DNA of 28,308 nucleotides from Holosporales bacterium (GCA_031286725.1 JAITTR010000050.1:1-28308); one strand, 5' to 3'. Numbered from the stretch's first letter, positions 7,818 to 16,226 are shown. The notes: generated from the letters alone by a model not told the origin. A program made the numbers and translations.

Positions 7818-7888
7818 TTATTTAGAATGCTTATATAAAATGGCTACCAATTTTATGCGAAAGACTCAAGCACTCTCACAAAACGAGT

Positions 7889-7917
7889 TTGATAAATTGC
7901 AGGATTTTTAGTATCAT
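7889..7917 (+). promoter_or_regulatory. Predicted aspS promoter
   Basis: TTGATA (7889-7894) and TATCAT (7912-7917) are separated by 17 bases, about 32 bases before the aspS ATG. Confidence 0.5.
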
Positions 7918-7948
7918 ATTCTTAATAGTTATACAAGAGTCATAAAAA

Positions 7949-9754
7949 ATGGAATCTTCCAATAAGACAGCTTTTAGATCTCATACGTGCGACGAATTAA
8001 GACCCGAAAATATCGCTCAAGATGTTGTTTTGTCCGGCTTTGTTTACAGAATTAGAGACCACGGCGGCTTGCTTTTTATTGATCTTAGGGATCATTACGG
8101 AATAACTCAATGCGTTTTGCAGCAAGGCGATAATGCTTTTTTGATAGCGGAAAAACTGAAAGACGAAACGATAATAAAAATAAAAGGAAAAGTTGTCGAA
8201 AGAACTAAAGAAACAGTAAATCTTAATATGAATACCGGAGCGATAGAAGTTTATGCGCAAGAAATCGAAGTATTGTCAAAACCGGAATCGCAACTCCCGG
8301 TTCAGATAAATGTAGAAAACGAGTTCCCAGAGGATATTAGATTGACGTATAGATATTTAGATTTAAGAAAAAAGGAAGCGCATGACAATATAGTTTTGAG
8401 ATCCCAAATAATATCGTTTATTCGCAACGAAATGACAAATAAGGGATTTTTAGAAATTCAAACGCCTATACTAACTTCGTCTTCTCCTGAAGGCGCTAGG
8501 GATTATTTGGTTCCTAGTAGACTTCACCGCGGGAAATTCTACGCGCTCCCTCAAGCTCCTCAACAATTTAAACAGCTTTTAATGGCTGCGGGATTTGATA
8601 AATATTTCCAAATAGCTCCTTGTTTTAGAGACGAGGATGCAAGAGCGGATAGATCGCCTGGAGAGTTTTATCAGCTGGATTTTGAAATGAGCTTCGCCTC
8701 GCAGGAAGACGTTTTTGAAGCAATAGAACCTGTTTTATATAATACTTTTGAGAAATTTAAGCCAAAAGGGTATTCTGTCGCTAATTATCCGTTTCCTAAG
8801 ATAACTTTTGATTTCGCTATGGCCCATTACGGCTCTGACAAGCCGGATTTAAGAAATCCTTTAGTTATCGAAGATTTATCGGAATTATTTGAGAAATCAG
8901 GATTTGGGGCATTTTCCAACGCAATAAAAAACGGAGCGAAAGTTAAAAGCATAAACGTTCCGAACTGCTCAAAGGAACCTAGAAGCTTTTTCGATAAACT
9001 AAACGATTGGGCGAAAGAAATAGGCCTACCGGGGATTGGGTATATTTCTATGATTTCCGATTCCGAATTTAAAGGCCCAATCGCAAAATTTCTCAATAAA
9101 GAAGAATTAACTGAAATTGCAAAAATAAATAAAATGGCTCCCGAAGATACTGTATTTTTCGTTTGCGATAAAGACGCTACTAAAATAGCCGGAATGATTA
9201 GAACAAAGTTAGGAACCGAATTAAATCTTATAGACGAAAAACAATACAAATTGTGCTGGATTGTTGATTTCCCAATGTATGAATACGATGAAGAATTAAA
9301 ACAAATCATTTTCTCCCACAATCCATTTTCTATGCCTCAAGGAGGCATGGACGCCCTTCTTAACAAAAATCCGTTAGAAATCAAGGCCTATCAATACGAT
9401 TTAGTTTGCAACGGAATAGAGCTTTCGAGTGGCGCTATAAGAAATCATATTCCAGAAATAATGTATAAAGCTTTTGAAATTGCGGGATATGGGCCAGAAG
9501 TTGTTGAAAATAAATTTAAAGCGTTGCTAAAAGCGTTTAAATATGGAGCTCCGCCTCATGGGGGATGCGCTCCTGGAATCGATAGAATCGTTATGCTTTT
9601 GGCTAGAACCGAAAACATAAGAGAAGTCATTGCCTTTCCGTTTAATCAACAGGCTCAAGACCTGATGATGGAAGCCCCTGCGGAGGTTTCTCCCGTACAA
9701 TTGGAAGAGCTCAATATCTCTATCGTTCCTAAAATAGAAATCCCGCGGAAATAA
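7949..9754 (+). CDS. aspS: Aspartyl-tRNA synthetase (bacterial type)
   Basis: This 601-residue class II synthetase charges tRNA-Asp, whose gene is also in this window. The N-terminal OB-fold anticodon-binding domain is at about residues 5-110 (LSGFVYRIRDHGGLLFIDLRD without its last residue). Motif 1 contains 'FLEIQTPILTSSSPEGARDY'. Motif 2 contains 'FRDEDARADRSPGEFYQLD', the form usual in alphaproteobacteria. The bacterial GAD insertion follows at about 290-430, and motif 3 is 'GIDRIVMLLARTENIREVI'. Length is standard. It may aspartylate tRNA-Asn too if the organism relies on GatCAB, which cannot be judged here. Confidence 0.97.
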   Translation: MESSNKTAFRSHTCDELRPENIAQDVVLSGFVYRIRDHGGLLFIDLRDHYGITQCVLQQGDNAFLIAEKLKDETIIKIKGKVVERTKETVNLNMNTGAIEVYAQEIEVLSKPESQLPVQINVENEFPEDIRLTYRYLDLRKKEAHDNIVLRSQIISFIRNEMTNKGFLEIQTPILTSSSPEGARDYLVPSRLHRGKFYALPQAPQQFKQLLMAAGFDKYFQIAPCFRDEDARADRSPGEFYQLDFEMSFASQEDVFEAIEPVLYNTFEKFKPKGYSVANYPFPKITFDFAMAHYGSDKPDLRNPLVIEDLSELFEKSGFGAFSNAIKNGAKVKSINVPNCSKEPRSFFDKLNDWAKEIGLPGIGYISMISDSEFKGPIAKFLNKEELTEIAKINKMAPEDTVFFVCDKDATKIAGMIRTKLGTELNLIDEKQYKLCWIVDFPMYEYDEELKQIIFSHNPFSMPQGGMDALLNKNPLEIKAYQYDLVCNGIELSSGAIRNHIPEIMYKAFEIAGYGPEVVENKFKALLKAFKYGAPPHGGCAPGIDRIVMLLARTENIREVIAFPFNQQAQDLMMEAPAEVSPVQLEELNISIVPKIEIPRK

Positions 9755-9916
9755 TTTATTCTTATATTAAGGCGAGGAGTTGGCTTACAACTTCGTGGTA
9801 TTCAAAAGAGCTTCCTCTAACAATAACTCTATATTAACTTCTCAAAGCGCAGAGTATTGATTTCTTAACTTTATTATAAGAAACTGTGGTTGTATTAAAA
9901 ACTAATCGAAATTAAA

Positions 9917-10561
9917 ATGCCAAGCTTTGAAATAGAAAAGCAATATCCTGGCAAGGTAATTTGCGGAATAGACGAAGTCGGATTGGGACCTTTAGCGGGG
10001 CCTATAGTCGTTTGTTCCTGCGTTATATTAGATTATAATTTGCCAATGGAACTTTTAAATAATATTGACGATTCTAAAAAATTAACGGAGAAAAAGAGAG
10101 AAACTATTTTCGAAATTGTGACAAATTATAAGAAAATAAAATATGGAATAGCGATAATAGACGTTGAAATTATAGACAATATAGGTTTATCAAACGCTTG
10201 GAAAAAGGGCGTAATAGATTCTCAAAAAGATATTAACCAAATTCCAGATGTATGCCTTATAGACGGAATAAGAAAAGTCGATATAGAAAATGTCCAGGTA
10301 ATAACGGTCGTTAAGGGAGATCAAAAAAGCTATTCTATAGCGACTGCATCAATCATAGCAAAAGTAACAAGAGATAGGCTTATGCGTAAAATCCATCTAG
10401 AGTTTCCCGAATACGGGTTTGACAAAAATGTCGGCTATGGAACGAAATTCCACCTAGAGGCATTAAGGAAATTTGGCCCTTGTAAATATCATAGAAAGAG
10501 TTACGCTCCAGTCGCCTCAATAATCGGCAAACGTCCTATAAGATATATTCATACTTTTTAA
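9917..10561 (+). CDS. rnhB: Ribonuclease HII
   Basis: This 214-residue enzyme cleaves RNA in RNA/DNA hybrids and removes single ribonucleotides from DNA. Catalytic residues D19 and E20 lie in GIDEVGLGPLAGPIV, and D116 in CLIDGIRK. 'IATASIIAKVTRDRLM' supplies the conserved metal-binding region, and 'YGTKFHLEALRKFGPCKYHR' the C-terminal signature. The usual motif is DEaGRGPLAGPV; here Arg is replaced by Leu next to the intact Gly, a position that helps recognise the 5' ribonucleotide step. The stop codon is 6 bp before copy B of the double-hairpin element, which may end its transcript. Confidence 0.95.
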   Translation: MPSFEIEKQYPGKVICGIDEVGLGPLAGPIVVCSCVILDYNLPMELLNNIDDSKKLTEKKRETIFEIVTNYKKIKYGIAIIDVEIIDNIGLSNAWKKGVIDSQKDINQIPDVCLIDGIRKVDIENVQVITVVKGDQKSYSIATASIIAKVTRDRLMRKIHLEFPEYGFDKNVGYGTKFHLEALRKFGPCKYHRKSYAPVASIIGKRPIRYIHTF

Positions 10562-10566
10562 GACGA

Positions 10567-10650
10567 AGGGCGGATATGGTAAAATAAAATTATACCATAT
10601 CCGCCCTGAAGATTTGTCAAGGTCCGCTGCGCTTTCCACCTTGACAAATC
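10567..10650. repeat. Dispersed 84-bp double-hairpin element, copy B
   Basis: Same structure as copy A at 4721-4804. Hairpin 1 has 14-base arms (10568-10581 with 10593-10606); the arm is two pairs shorter than in copy A because of one substitution. Hairpin 2 has the identical 13-base arms (10611-10623 with 10638-10650) and a loop differing by one base. It fills the space between the convergent rnhB (6 bp to its left) and the split secreted-protein gene (16 bp to its right). This position fits a bidirectional terminator, although neither strand shows a T-run. Confidence 0.85.
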
Positions 10651-10666
10651 CTCTCCTTAAATTACC

Positions 10667-11110
10667 CTAAATAGACCCACTAGGCGGAATACCTAATAAA
10701 TTCAAGAACGGGATGCCAAGATGCCAATAATCACGACGCATGGCTTGTAAAACTTGGTATATTGGATTTTGATATACATAAGCCGAATTAGTCCAATATT
10801 GATACTCTCCTTGATTAGGTATAAACAATATTAGACCAGTCTTTGTTGTATTAGCAATAGGACCGTTAATATATCTTACGGAATATAGCACGGCTCTACT
10901 TACATTGTCTCTCCCAAACCCTAAATGATGAGAATCATTAGAAGCGCGTAATAATCCGCCTTCTTGATGAAGTATTACGGTTTCTGGAGGAAAATAATAA
11001 TAAGTTGGCTCTACTATACGACTTCCGCTAAGCTGGAAAACTTTACACCAACATTCAACATCGCATCGAACATCATAGCCATTCATCATAGCCATTATAG
11101 AATCTCTCAA
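10667..11110 (-). CDS. C-terminal part of a secreted-protein gene split by a frameshift
   Basis: This 147-codon frame has no signal peptide and no clear ribosome-binding site. It overlaps the 3' end of the upstream frame exactly at a 13-bp tandem duplication (11071-11096). Removing one repeat unit joins the upstream reading FYNGYD directly to VRCDVECWCKVFQLSGSR in this frame, making one protein of about 423 residues. The fragment therefore begins as the second half of that protein, with cysteines clustered right after the join (CDVECWC). On its own it is unlikely to be translated efficiently or exported. Family unknown. Confidence 0.6.
   Translation of the reverse strand: MRDSIMAMMNGYDVRCDVECWCKVFQLSGSRIVEPTYYYFPPETVILHQEGGLLRASNDSHHLGFGRDNVSRAVLYSVRYINGPIANTTKTGLILFIPNQGEYQYWTNSAYVYQNPIYQVLQAMRRDYWHLGIPFLNLLGIPPSGSI
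11071..11096. repeat. 13-bp perfect tandem duplication causing a frameshift
   Basis: CATCATAGCCATT occurs twice in direct succession (11071-11083 and 11084-11096). Thirteen is not a multiple of three, so the duplication shifts the reading frame of the minus-strand secreted-protein gene. Loss of one unit by slippage would restore it. Confidence 0.95.
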
Positions 11111-11951
11111 ATGCCCACTGAGGTTTCAATGACATTTCACCAGGATTGTTACCAATTAAATCTGGACTTTCTACGGAAAAAATAAAGTCTTGCCCCAAAA
11201 CTTGATATTGACCAAGCTCATTACGAATTCTTTCTGCTAGTTGTTGAGTCATTGGGATTCTTGCGTTAAAATCACCGTTCCCTATTTGACCATATCCATC
11301 GTATGGATGTATTCGAACCTCGTTGCAATGTTGTCCAGTTAGAGATTCAACATTTTCGAATTCCTCAACTTCATAATTACGTAAAGAATATTGCACGTTA
11401 ACGTCAGGCATGCCACTCAAGCGTTGAGGACTTCGTCTTTTCCAATCATTTGATTCTCGATTGAGGAACTGTCCTTGCCTAGGCTGGCCTATCATTTCAT
11501 TCAACGGCAAATATAAATTTATAAAATTACAATGTCTTTTCGTGTCTTCTATAGCAACATTTATATCATACTCATGCCCCGTATAAGTTCTATTCAGGTC
11601 TAAACGCAAATTATCAATACCTTGGGAATTACAATTACCCCCTCCCGGGCTTCTTGTAAACATCTCTTTTACGTATTTAGAAAGCACAATTAAATTCCAA
11701 TACGCTGGAGTCAGAGAATTTAGATTATCCAAAGGAAGGGGTTGAGGAAGCTTCCCCTCTCTAGCTACAATTCCTTCTATCTCTTGAATTGATTCTTCAT
11801 ATCGAGTACCGTCGCTCAAAATCACATTGCCTATTCCAGGGCTATTCATTCTTACTTGTCCTATATGATTTCTGTATGCTATGGGAGAAATAGCAAGAGC
11901 TCTCTCCATGCAGATTACCAAAACAATCAATCCCTTTAATAAATATTTCAT
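11073..11951 (-). CDS. Secreted protein of unknown function, N-terminal part of a split gene
   Basis: The frame encodes 292 residues and starts with a signal peptide (MKYLLKGLIVLVICMERALA, likely cut after the last Ala). A GGAGG lies 7 bases before the ATG, so the start is firm. The reading ends early in NGYDEWL-stop because of the 13-bp tandem duplication at 11071-11096; the original product continued into the frame at 10667-11110, for about 423 residues in total. I recognise no domain. Features are a glycine/asparagine-rich stretch near residue 103 (SPGGGNCNSQG) and a possible second globular region after residue 195. If not reversed by slippage, the gene is newly broken. Confidence 0.7.
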   Translation of the reverse strand: MKYLLKGLIVLVICMERALAISPIAYRNHIGQVRMNSPGIGNVILSDGTRYEESIQEIEGIVAREGKLPQPLPLDNLNSLTPAYWNLIVLSKYVKEMFTRSPGGGNCNSQGIDNLRLDLNRTYTGHEYDINVAIEDTKRHCNFINLYLPLNEMIGQPRQGQFLNRESNDWKRRSPQRLSGMPDVNVQYSLRNYEVEEFENVESLTGQHCNEVRIHPYDGYGQIGNGDFNARIPMTQQLAERIRNELGQYQVLGQDFIFSVESPDLIGNNPGEMSLKPQWAFERFYNGYDEWL

Positions 11952-12024
11952 AGATTACCTCCATATTTTAAACCCTCATTTGGTTATTTTAATATATTGT
12001 TTATAGTATGTCAACTACTTATAG

Positions 12025-14229
12025 TTATCGCTTTATTGGCAAGCAGCTTTTAACTACCGTTCCTTTTCCGTACTCGGAGCTTATAGAGAGAGCCCCATTA
12101 TGCAAACGCAATATACTATTGGCCAAGAGCGTTCCAAATCCGATAGATTCATCCACTAAAGAAATTCCCGTTTCATTTGCTATCACTTTTTTAATTTTCT
12201 CTAAATCCTCCGCAGCAATTCCAACTCCGGTATTCGATATTATAATACTAAAATAAGCCGGTTCGGTTGCGGGAGTCTCAATGGAAACAGTAATATTTCC
12301 GCCAGCAGGAGTTTGTTTTAAAGCTTTTAAGATAATTTGAAACATAGCTTGTTTCATTGAGCATTCGTCAAAATAAACAATAAATTCCTTGTTTTCAAAC
12401 GCGCTTGTCAACGTAACGTTTTGAGTTTCTGCCACATTTTTAAATAAGTTTAATAAATCGTTTATGAAATTAAATAAGTTGACTTCATCATACTTTAATT
12501 TTATTTGTCCGGCTTCTATTCCTGTCAATTTTATTATTGCGTCGACCGCTTCTGTTATTTTTATGACGGATTCCGAAATACCATGGCAATATTCTAATTG
12601 CTTTTCGTTTAGAGCCCCGAAATATTGCTTTGACAATATATCCGAAAATCCTATTATAGCGTTTAATGGAGCTCTCAATTCAAAAGAAACGTTTGATATA
12701 AGGCTTGTTTTTATTTTGTCAAGTTGAGAAACTATATCCGCTTTTTCACTTATAGCTTTTTCAAGATTTATCCTATCTGTCGCGTCTGAAAATCTAATTA
12801 AGTTCAATCCTTCTGGCAAAGGAAAGTAGCCGTAGTCCATAACTTTTCCGGAAGGCAAAGACAGCGAATCTGAAAATTGAATTCTCTGGGTCGACATACT
12901 AATAATTTTTGCAATCCAAAATTCCGGTTTAGGAGAGCTTTCCGACATATTAAAGACTTTTTCAAGGAACTCTTTAATATGCGTTTCCTCGTATCTTTCG
13001 AGTTTGTTGTCTTCCCCTCTATCGCGCATAACGGAGTTTATTATTTTTACGCGATTATCCGTCCCAAAAATAACGACCCCCTCTTGCAAATGATCAAGAG
13101 TGTCTTGTTGAACCGCAAAAATTGACGAGACTTCTCTTTTTAAGGAAATAGTGTCGGATATGTCTTCGAATAAGAAGATAAGCCCGCCGCCTTGGTTTGG
13201 AGAAATCGTTACGTTCATGATCTTTCCGTTTTGAATACTGAGGGTAGTATGATAAGGCTCGATTACTTCCGTAAAGAAAGACTCGGCCTTTTCCTTAAAT
13301 TCCTTGTCTCCCTTATCGTTTAATATGATTCCTTTATCTAGTAAAATAGATATTATTTCCGAAAAATTTTTCTCATTGAAAAGATTAGCCCCCAATCCAA
13401 ATAACTTCTCCACGGCGGAATTTGCAAATATCAGAAACATTTTTTCGTCAAAAATCGCGATAGGAACTGAAATTTGGCTTAGAGTTTCTTCAGTTTGTTT
13501 TTTGTAAATTTTGTATTCCTTTTTTAATTCCTCTCTATCGGTAACGTCAATAGCAAATCCGATAGCTGGAGAATTTCCTACGAAAGGCTGTTCCGTAATT
13601 TCCAAATATCTCCTGGAGCCTTTTATTACGACTTTTTCTATAGTTTTTTTAGCAGAAGGAGCGTATCCGATATATTTATCTTTTTTATGATTTATTAGCT
13701 TTAGATTATTGGCAATAACGTTTTCTTGAGAGGTTTCCAAAGCGTCCGAATACTTTTTATTACAGTAAGTTAATTGTAGATCTAAATTTCTTTGCCAAAT
13801 ATAAAGAGGAATAGAATTTAATATATTATTCGTAAAGTTGTTTTCGCGTCTATTTTTATCTTGTTTTCGCTCTATTTCCGTTTCCGCGGTGAAAATATAT
13901 AATCCTTTCGTCCTATCGAAAACCAGCCGAGTAAAGAACTCTTCTTCGAAATTTGATTTTATCGTAGCCGAATATTCGCTTTTTATCTCTTGTAGCGAAG
14001 AGATTTTTTCCGAAGCGACGTATAAGAAATTTCCGAAATAATCATTAATATATTTTATAAAATCATAAGCGCTTAAAAAGTTATATTCGGCGGAAATTAA
14101 TAATTTTAATTTATCGGAAATAAAAACTTCCTCACTATTTAAATGCCATGAGGCAAAAGCTATAGGCAGTTTCAGCGCGGAATCTAAAAGCAGATCGTAT
14201 GAACGGTTATTTTCCGCTTCGAAATTCAT
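12025..14229 (-). CDS. Multi-PAS histidine-kinase-like protein, DivL-like, catalytically degenerate
   Basis: The 734-residue protein has three PAS-like regions (roughly 135-235, 250-360 and 375-490) followed by a histidine-kinase-type DHp and ATPase region. The DHp block is NVSFELRAPLNAIIGFSDIL, with Phe516 where kinases have the phospho-accepting His. The N-box Asn is Lys635 and the G1 Asp is Asn666 (ISNTGVGI), so ATP use and autophosphorylation look lost. In Caulobacter, DivL is a PAS-bearing pseudo-kinase with Tyr at this position that controls CckA in the cell cycle; layout and the DHp wording resemble it. The TTT codon is one change from Tyr TAT but two from His CAT. No membrane segment is visible. 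DivL identity is an inference. Confidence 0.75.
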   Translation of the reverse strand: MNFEAENNRSYDLLLDSALKLPIAFASWHLNSEEVFISDKLKLLISAEYNFLSAYDFIKYINDYFGNFLYVASEKISSLQEIKSEYSATIKSNFEEEFFTRLVFDRTKGLYIFTAETEIERKQDKNRRENNFTNNILNSIPLYIWQRNLDLQLTYCNKKYSDALETSQENVIANNLKLINHKKDKYIGYAPSAKKTIEKVVIKGSRRYLEITEQPFVGNSPAIGFAIDVTDREELKKEYKIYKKQTEETLSQISVPIAIFDEKMFLIFANSAVEKLFGLGANLFNEKNFSEIISILLDKGIILNDKGDKEFKEKAESFFTEVIEPYHTTLSIQNGKIMNVTISPNQGGGLIFLFEDISDTISLKREVSSIFAVQQDTLDHLQEGVVIFGTDNRVKIINSVMRDRGEDNKLERYEETHIKEFLEKVFNMSESSPKPEFWIAKIISMSTQRIQFSDSLSLPSGKVMDYGYFPLPEGLNLIRFSDATDRINLEKAISEKADIVSQLDKIKTSLISNVSFELRAPLNAIIGFSDILSKQYFGALNEKQLEYCHGISESVIKITEAVDAIIKLTGIEAGQIKLKYDEVNLFNFINDLLNLFKNVAETQNVTLTSAFENKEFIVYFDECSMKQAMFQIILKALKQTPAGGNITVSIETPATEPAYFSIIISNTGVGIAAEDLEKIKKVIANETGISLVDESIGFGTLLANSILRLHNGALSISSEYGKGTVVKSCLPIKR

Positions 14230-14575
14230 GTAATGAAATTAAAAAACAAAAAGTTTAACTAATTCTAGACCATTCTTTATAATATATCCATAAAATCCTT
14301 ATCCTGTATAAGAAATTTACATAAAATTTTAGGGGATAAAAAAGTTTTTGCATTTTGTTAAATTCTTGGATATTCTAAAAATATAGGCAGGGGAGTTGGC
14401 CGTCTATATAATCCCAATAGAATATCAAGAGTCTAAAGACAGGTTTTGAATATTCTAAACAATCAATCTTTATTCTTATGATAAGGAGAACATAACATGT
14501 TGTTTAATACTAATAAATTCTTAGAAAATTCTAAGGAAACCCAGAATTTGCATAAGAGTAGGATGACAATAATAC

Positions 14576-14905
14576 ATGAAAGATATATTTCTTCTGTTTG
14601 CAATATTAATAAACGGATCGTGGGGAAATACCATCGAAAATTAGCCAGGTCGCCGCCTTTTAAGACGCTCCATATTTTTCTCTAATTATTATCTAAAATC
14701 AAAGACACGTTCTGATATCTCAAAGGTTTTGTTTAGTATGCTTCCAGAATACGCAAGGCATTAATTTAAGCAATGTTAATGTCGTTAAGTATCTTGCGGA
14801 GAAGTTATAAACTTAGTAAAGAATTTGGCATTTCACGCCTAGATCTTTCTTTGCAATATGGAGCTCTTTCGCAAGGAGTTCATTATCGAAAAAGTTCTGG
14901 AGAAA
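14576..14905 (+). pseudogene. Remnant of a secreted LRR-protein paralogue, inverted relative to the intact gene
   Basis: The 5' end (14576-14644) encodes a signal-peptide-like start, MKDIFLLFAILINGSWGN, then meets a TAG. In another frame, 14745-14808 matches codons of the neighbouring minus-strand gene (15433-15370) at about 59 of 64 bases. It reads QGINLSNVNVVKYLAEKL and then stops. Beyond that, a third frame gives the LRR-like wording ISRLDLS. Frameshifts and stops make it clearly non-functional. It is probably an old duplicate of the 14906-16015 gene. Confidence 0.55.
14745..14808. repeat. Inverted repeat arm shared with the LRR gene (partner 15370-15433)
   Basis: About 59 of 64 bases match the complement of 15370-15433; the inner 48 bases (14761-14808) have a single mismatch. 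The arms are about 560 bp apart in inverted orientation and could allow recombination or gene conversion. Confidence 0.85.
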
Positions 14906-16015
14906 TTACTTTACTACAAAAGTAGACGGCAATTCTAACCCAGAAGAATTTGTTATATTGTTTTCGGATAATATAATTCCTTCGGGAAAAGCTTTTTTAT
15001 TTAGCTTGGCCACAAAATATTTCGCAGGAATTAAACAACTATCTCCTAACGCGTTGCGTCTTACGGATAGTTGACGAATATTGATACTGTCTTGGGTTAC
15101 TATAGCGTTTAGAATAGTCAAAAAACCATTGTCGCCCAATTCATTATCATCCAAAACTAAATACTCTATTGAAGGAAATAACAGCAGAAATTCTGAAATG
15201 CCTATGGCCCCAGCTTCTCCAAACTTATTATTGGATAGCGATAGATATTTAATCAATCTTGGACAAGTCTTAAGAGTATCGAAGAATATTTGCAATCCTT
15301 CTGCGTTTAGCCCTGTTTCGGAAAGGTCTATAAGCAAGTTTTTACCCCCTTTTTCTTTATACGTTTCTAATAACTTCTCCGCAAGATACTTAACGACATT
15401 AACGTTGCTTAAATTAATACCTTGCATATTCAAGTATTGATTTAAAGTAGACAATTTAGCGTCTACTTCCGCTTTTGCAACCGAATAAATCTCTGGCTCT
15501 ATTGCCTCCATTGTTTCGACTACGCTTGGGCTAGCCTCTTCTTCAACTTCACGTAAAGCTTCTTCTTCTGATGGCTGAGGGGGAGAAAGCGTGTCTTGGG
15601 TTTTTCCTTTCCCTACTATCTTCCCAACTTCATTCACCAGCCCAGTAGCAATATTTATAGCTCCGCTAGCAACTCCTCCAACAGTATTAATAACCTCGCC
15701 AACTTTTTGTTGCGCGTTGCTTTTCGCCTGCTCAACTTTAGTTCGCGCGTTGGAAAGCGCAGAGGTTGCCTTATCTCTAACTTGAGCGACTTTGTTCACA
15801 GCCCCAGTAGCTAAGTCCTTAGCCTTGTTAACAACCTTCCCAACGCTTTGTACCTTGGCTTTTGCGGTAGAAACCACGGAAGTCGCCTTCTGTTTCGCAG
15901 TTTCAAGTTTTGCTCCTATGCTCTTTGCTATATTTCCAAAATTTGGCAAAGCGGATGCTTCGTAAGAAAAAATCGCGTACGCGCTTAAACAAAATAAAAC
16001 AAAACGAATTTTCAT
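14906..16015 (-). CDS. Secreted protein with apolipoprotein-like helical repeats and RI-type leucine-rich repeats
   Basis: The 369-residue product has a signal peptide (MKIRFVLFCLSAYAIFSYEA, likely cut near residue 22). Residues about 25-137 are Ala/Lys/Val-rich amphipathic repeats (AKAKVQS, KAKDLATGAVNKV, RDKATSALSNARTKVEQAK), like apolipoprotein or LEA helices. An acidic Pro/Glu linker follows (140-175). Residues about 226-330 carry four ribonuclease-inhibitor-type LRRs of 28-29 residues (LLIDLSETGL; IKYLSLSNNKFGEAGA; IEYLVLDDNELGDNGF; IRQLSVRRNALGDS). RI-type LRRs are typical of eukaryotic proteins and bacterial effectors, so a host-directed role is a reasonable inference. A decayed inverted partial copy lies beside it. 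The ribosome-binding site is weak: AGGAGAG sits about 20 bases upstream. Confidence 0.8.
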   Translation of the reverse strand: MKIRFVLFCLSAYAIFSYEASALPNFGNIAKSIGAKLETAKQKATSVVSTAKAKVQSVGKVVNKAKDLATGAVNKVAQVRDKATSALSNARTKVEQAKSNAQQKVGEVINTVGGVASGAINIATGLVNEVGKIVGKGKTQDTLSPPQPSEEEALREVEEEASPSVVETMEAIEPEIYSVAKAEVDAKLSTLNQYLNMQGINLSNVNVVKYLAEKLLETYKEKGGKNLLIDLSETGLNAEGLQIFFDTLKTCPRLIKYLSLSNNKFGEAGAIGISEFLLLFPSIEYLVLDDNELGDNGFLTILNAIVTQDSINIRQLSVRRNALGDSCLIPAKYFVAKLNKKAFPEGIILSENNITNSSGLELPSTFVVK

Positions 16016-16189
16016 ATTTTTAACGCAAATATAACTCTCCTCTTATACAAGGCTATAATAAATAAGTTAAATTTCGGTTAAATAGCGAAACAAATTTTTA
16101 TTTGAACTAGACGTTGTTTTTTAGACAATCTTTTAGAAATCGAAAATAAAATTAATCCCCAAGAATGTGGCGTTAGCATAAATTTGCTA

Positions 16190-16195
16190 TATAAT
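16190..16195 (+). promoter_or_regulatory. Likely -10 box of secA
   Basis: A perfect TATAAT lies 31 bases before the secA ATG. No convincing -35 hexamer is seen at the expected distance. Confidence 0.35.
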
Positions 16196-16226
16196 ATATC
16201 AGAAGAGATTTAAAAAAGTATATAGT

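Larger units (their letters stand above)
7461..7948. other. 488-bp gap with hairpin, possible gene remnant and aspS promoter
   Basis: This gap holds the hairpin at 7467-7501, a minus-strand reading frame that looks like a decayed gene (7548-7817), and the aspS promoter (7889-7917). Nothing else is recognisable. Confidence 0.5.
14230..14905. other. 676-bp gap with a decayed paralogue of the neighbouring LRR gene
   Basis: No intact gene. The left part has a TATAAT box at 14407-14412 without a good -35 box, and a motif TTGGATATTCTAAAAAT near 14366 repeated as TTGAATATTCTAAACAAT about 80 bp on, possibly a regulator site. A good AAGGAG lies before an ATG at 14497, opening a short unrecognised frame (to 14685). 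The right part holds the remnant at 14576-14905. Confidence 0.5.

Noticed and set aside
14497..14685. 62-codon plus-strand frame with a good AAGGAG before its ATG
   Set aside because: The product looks random, and the overlapping decayed paralogue explains the region better. A leftover ribosome-binding site is likely.
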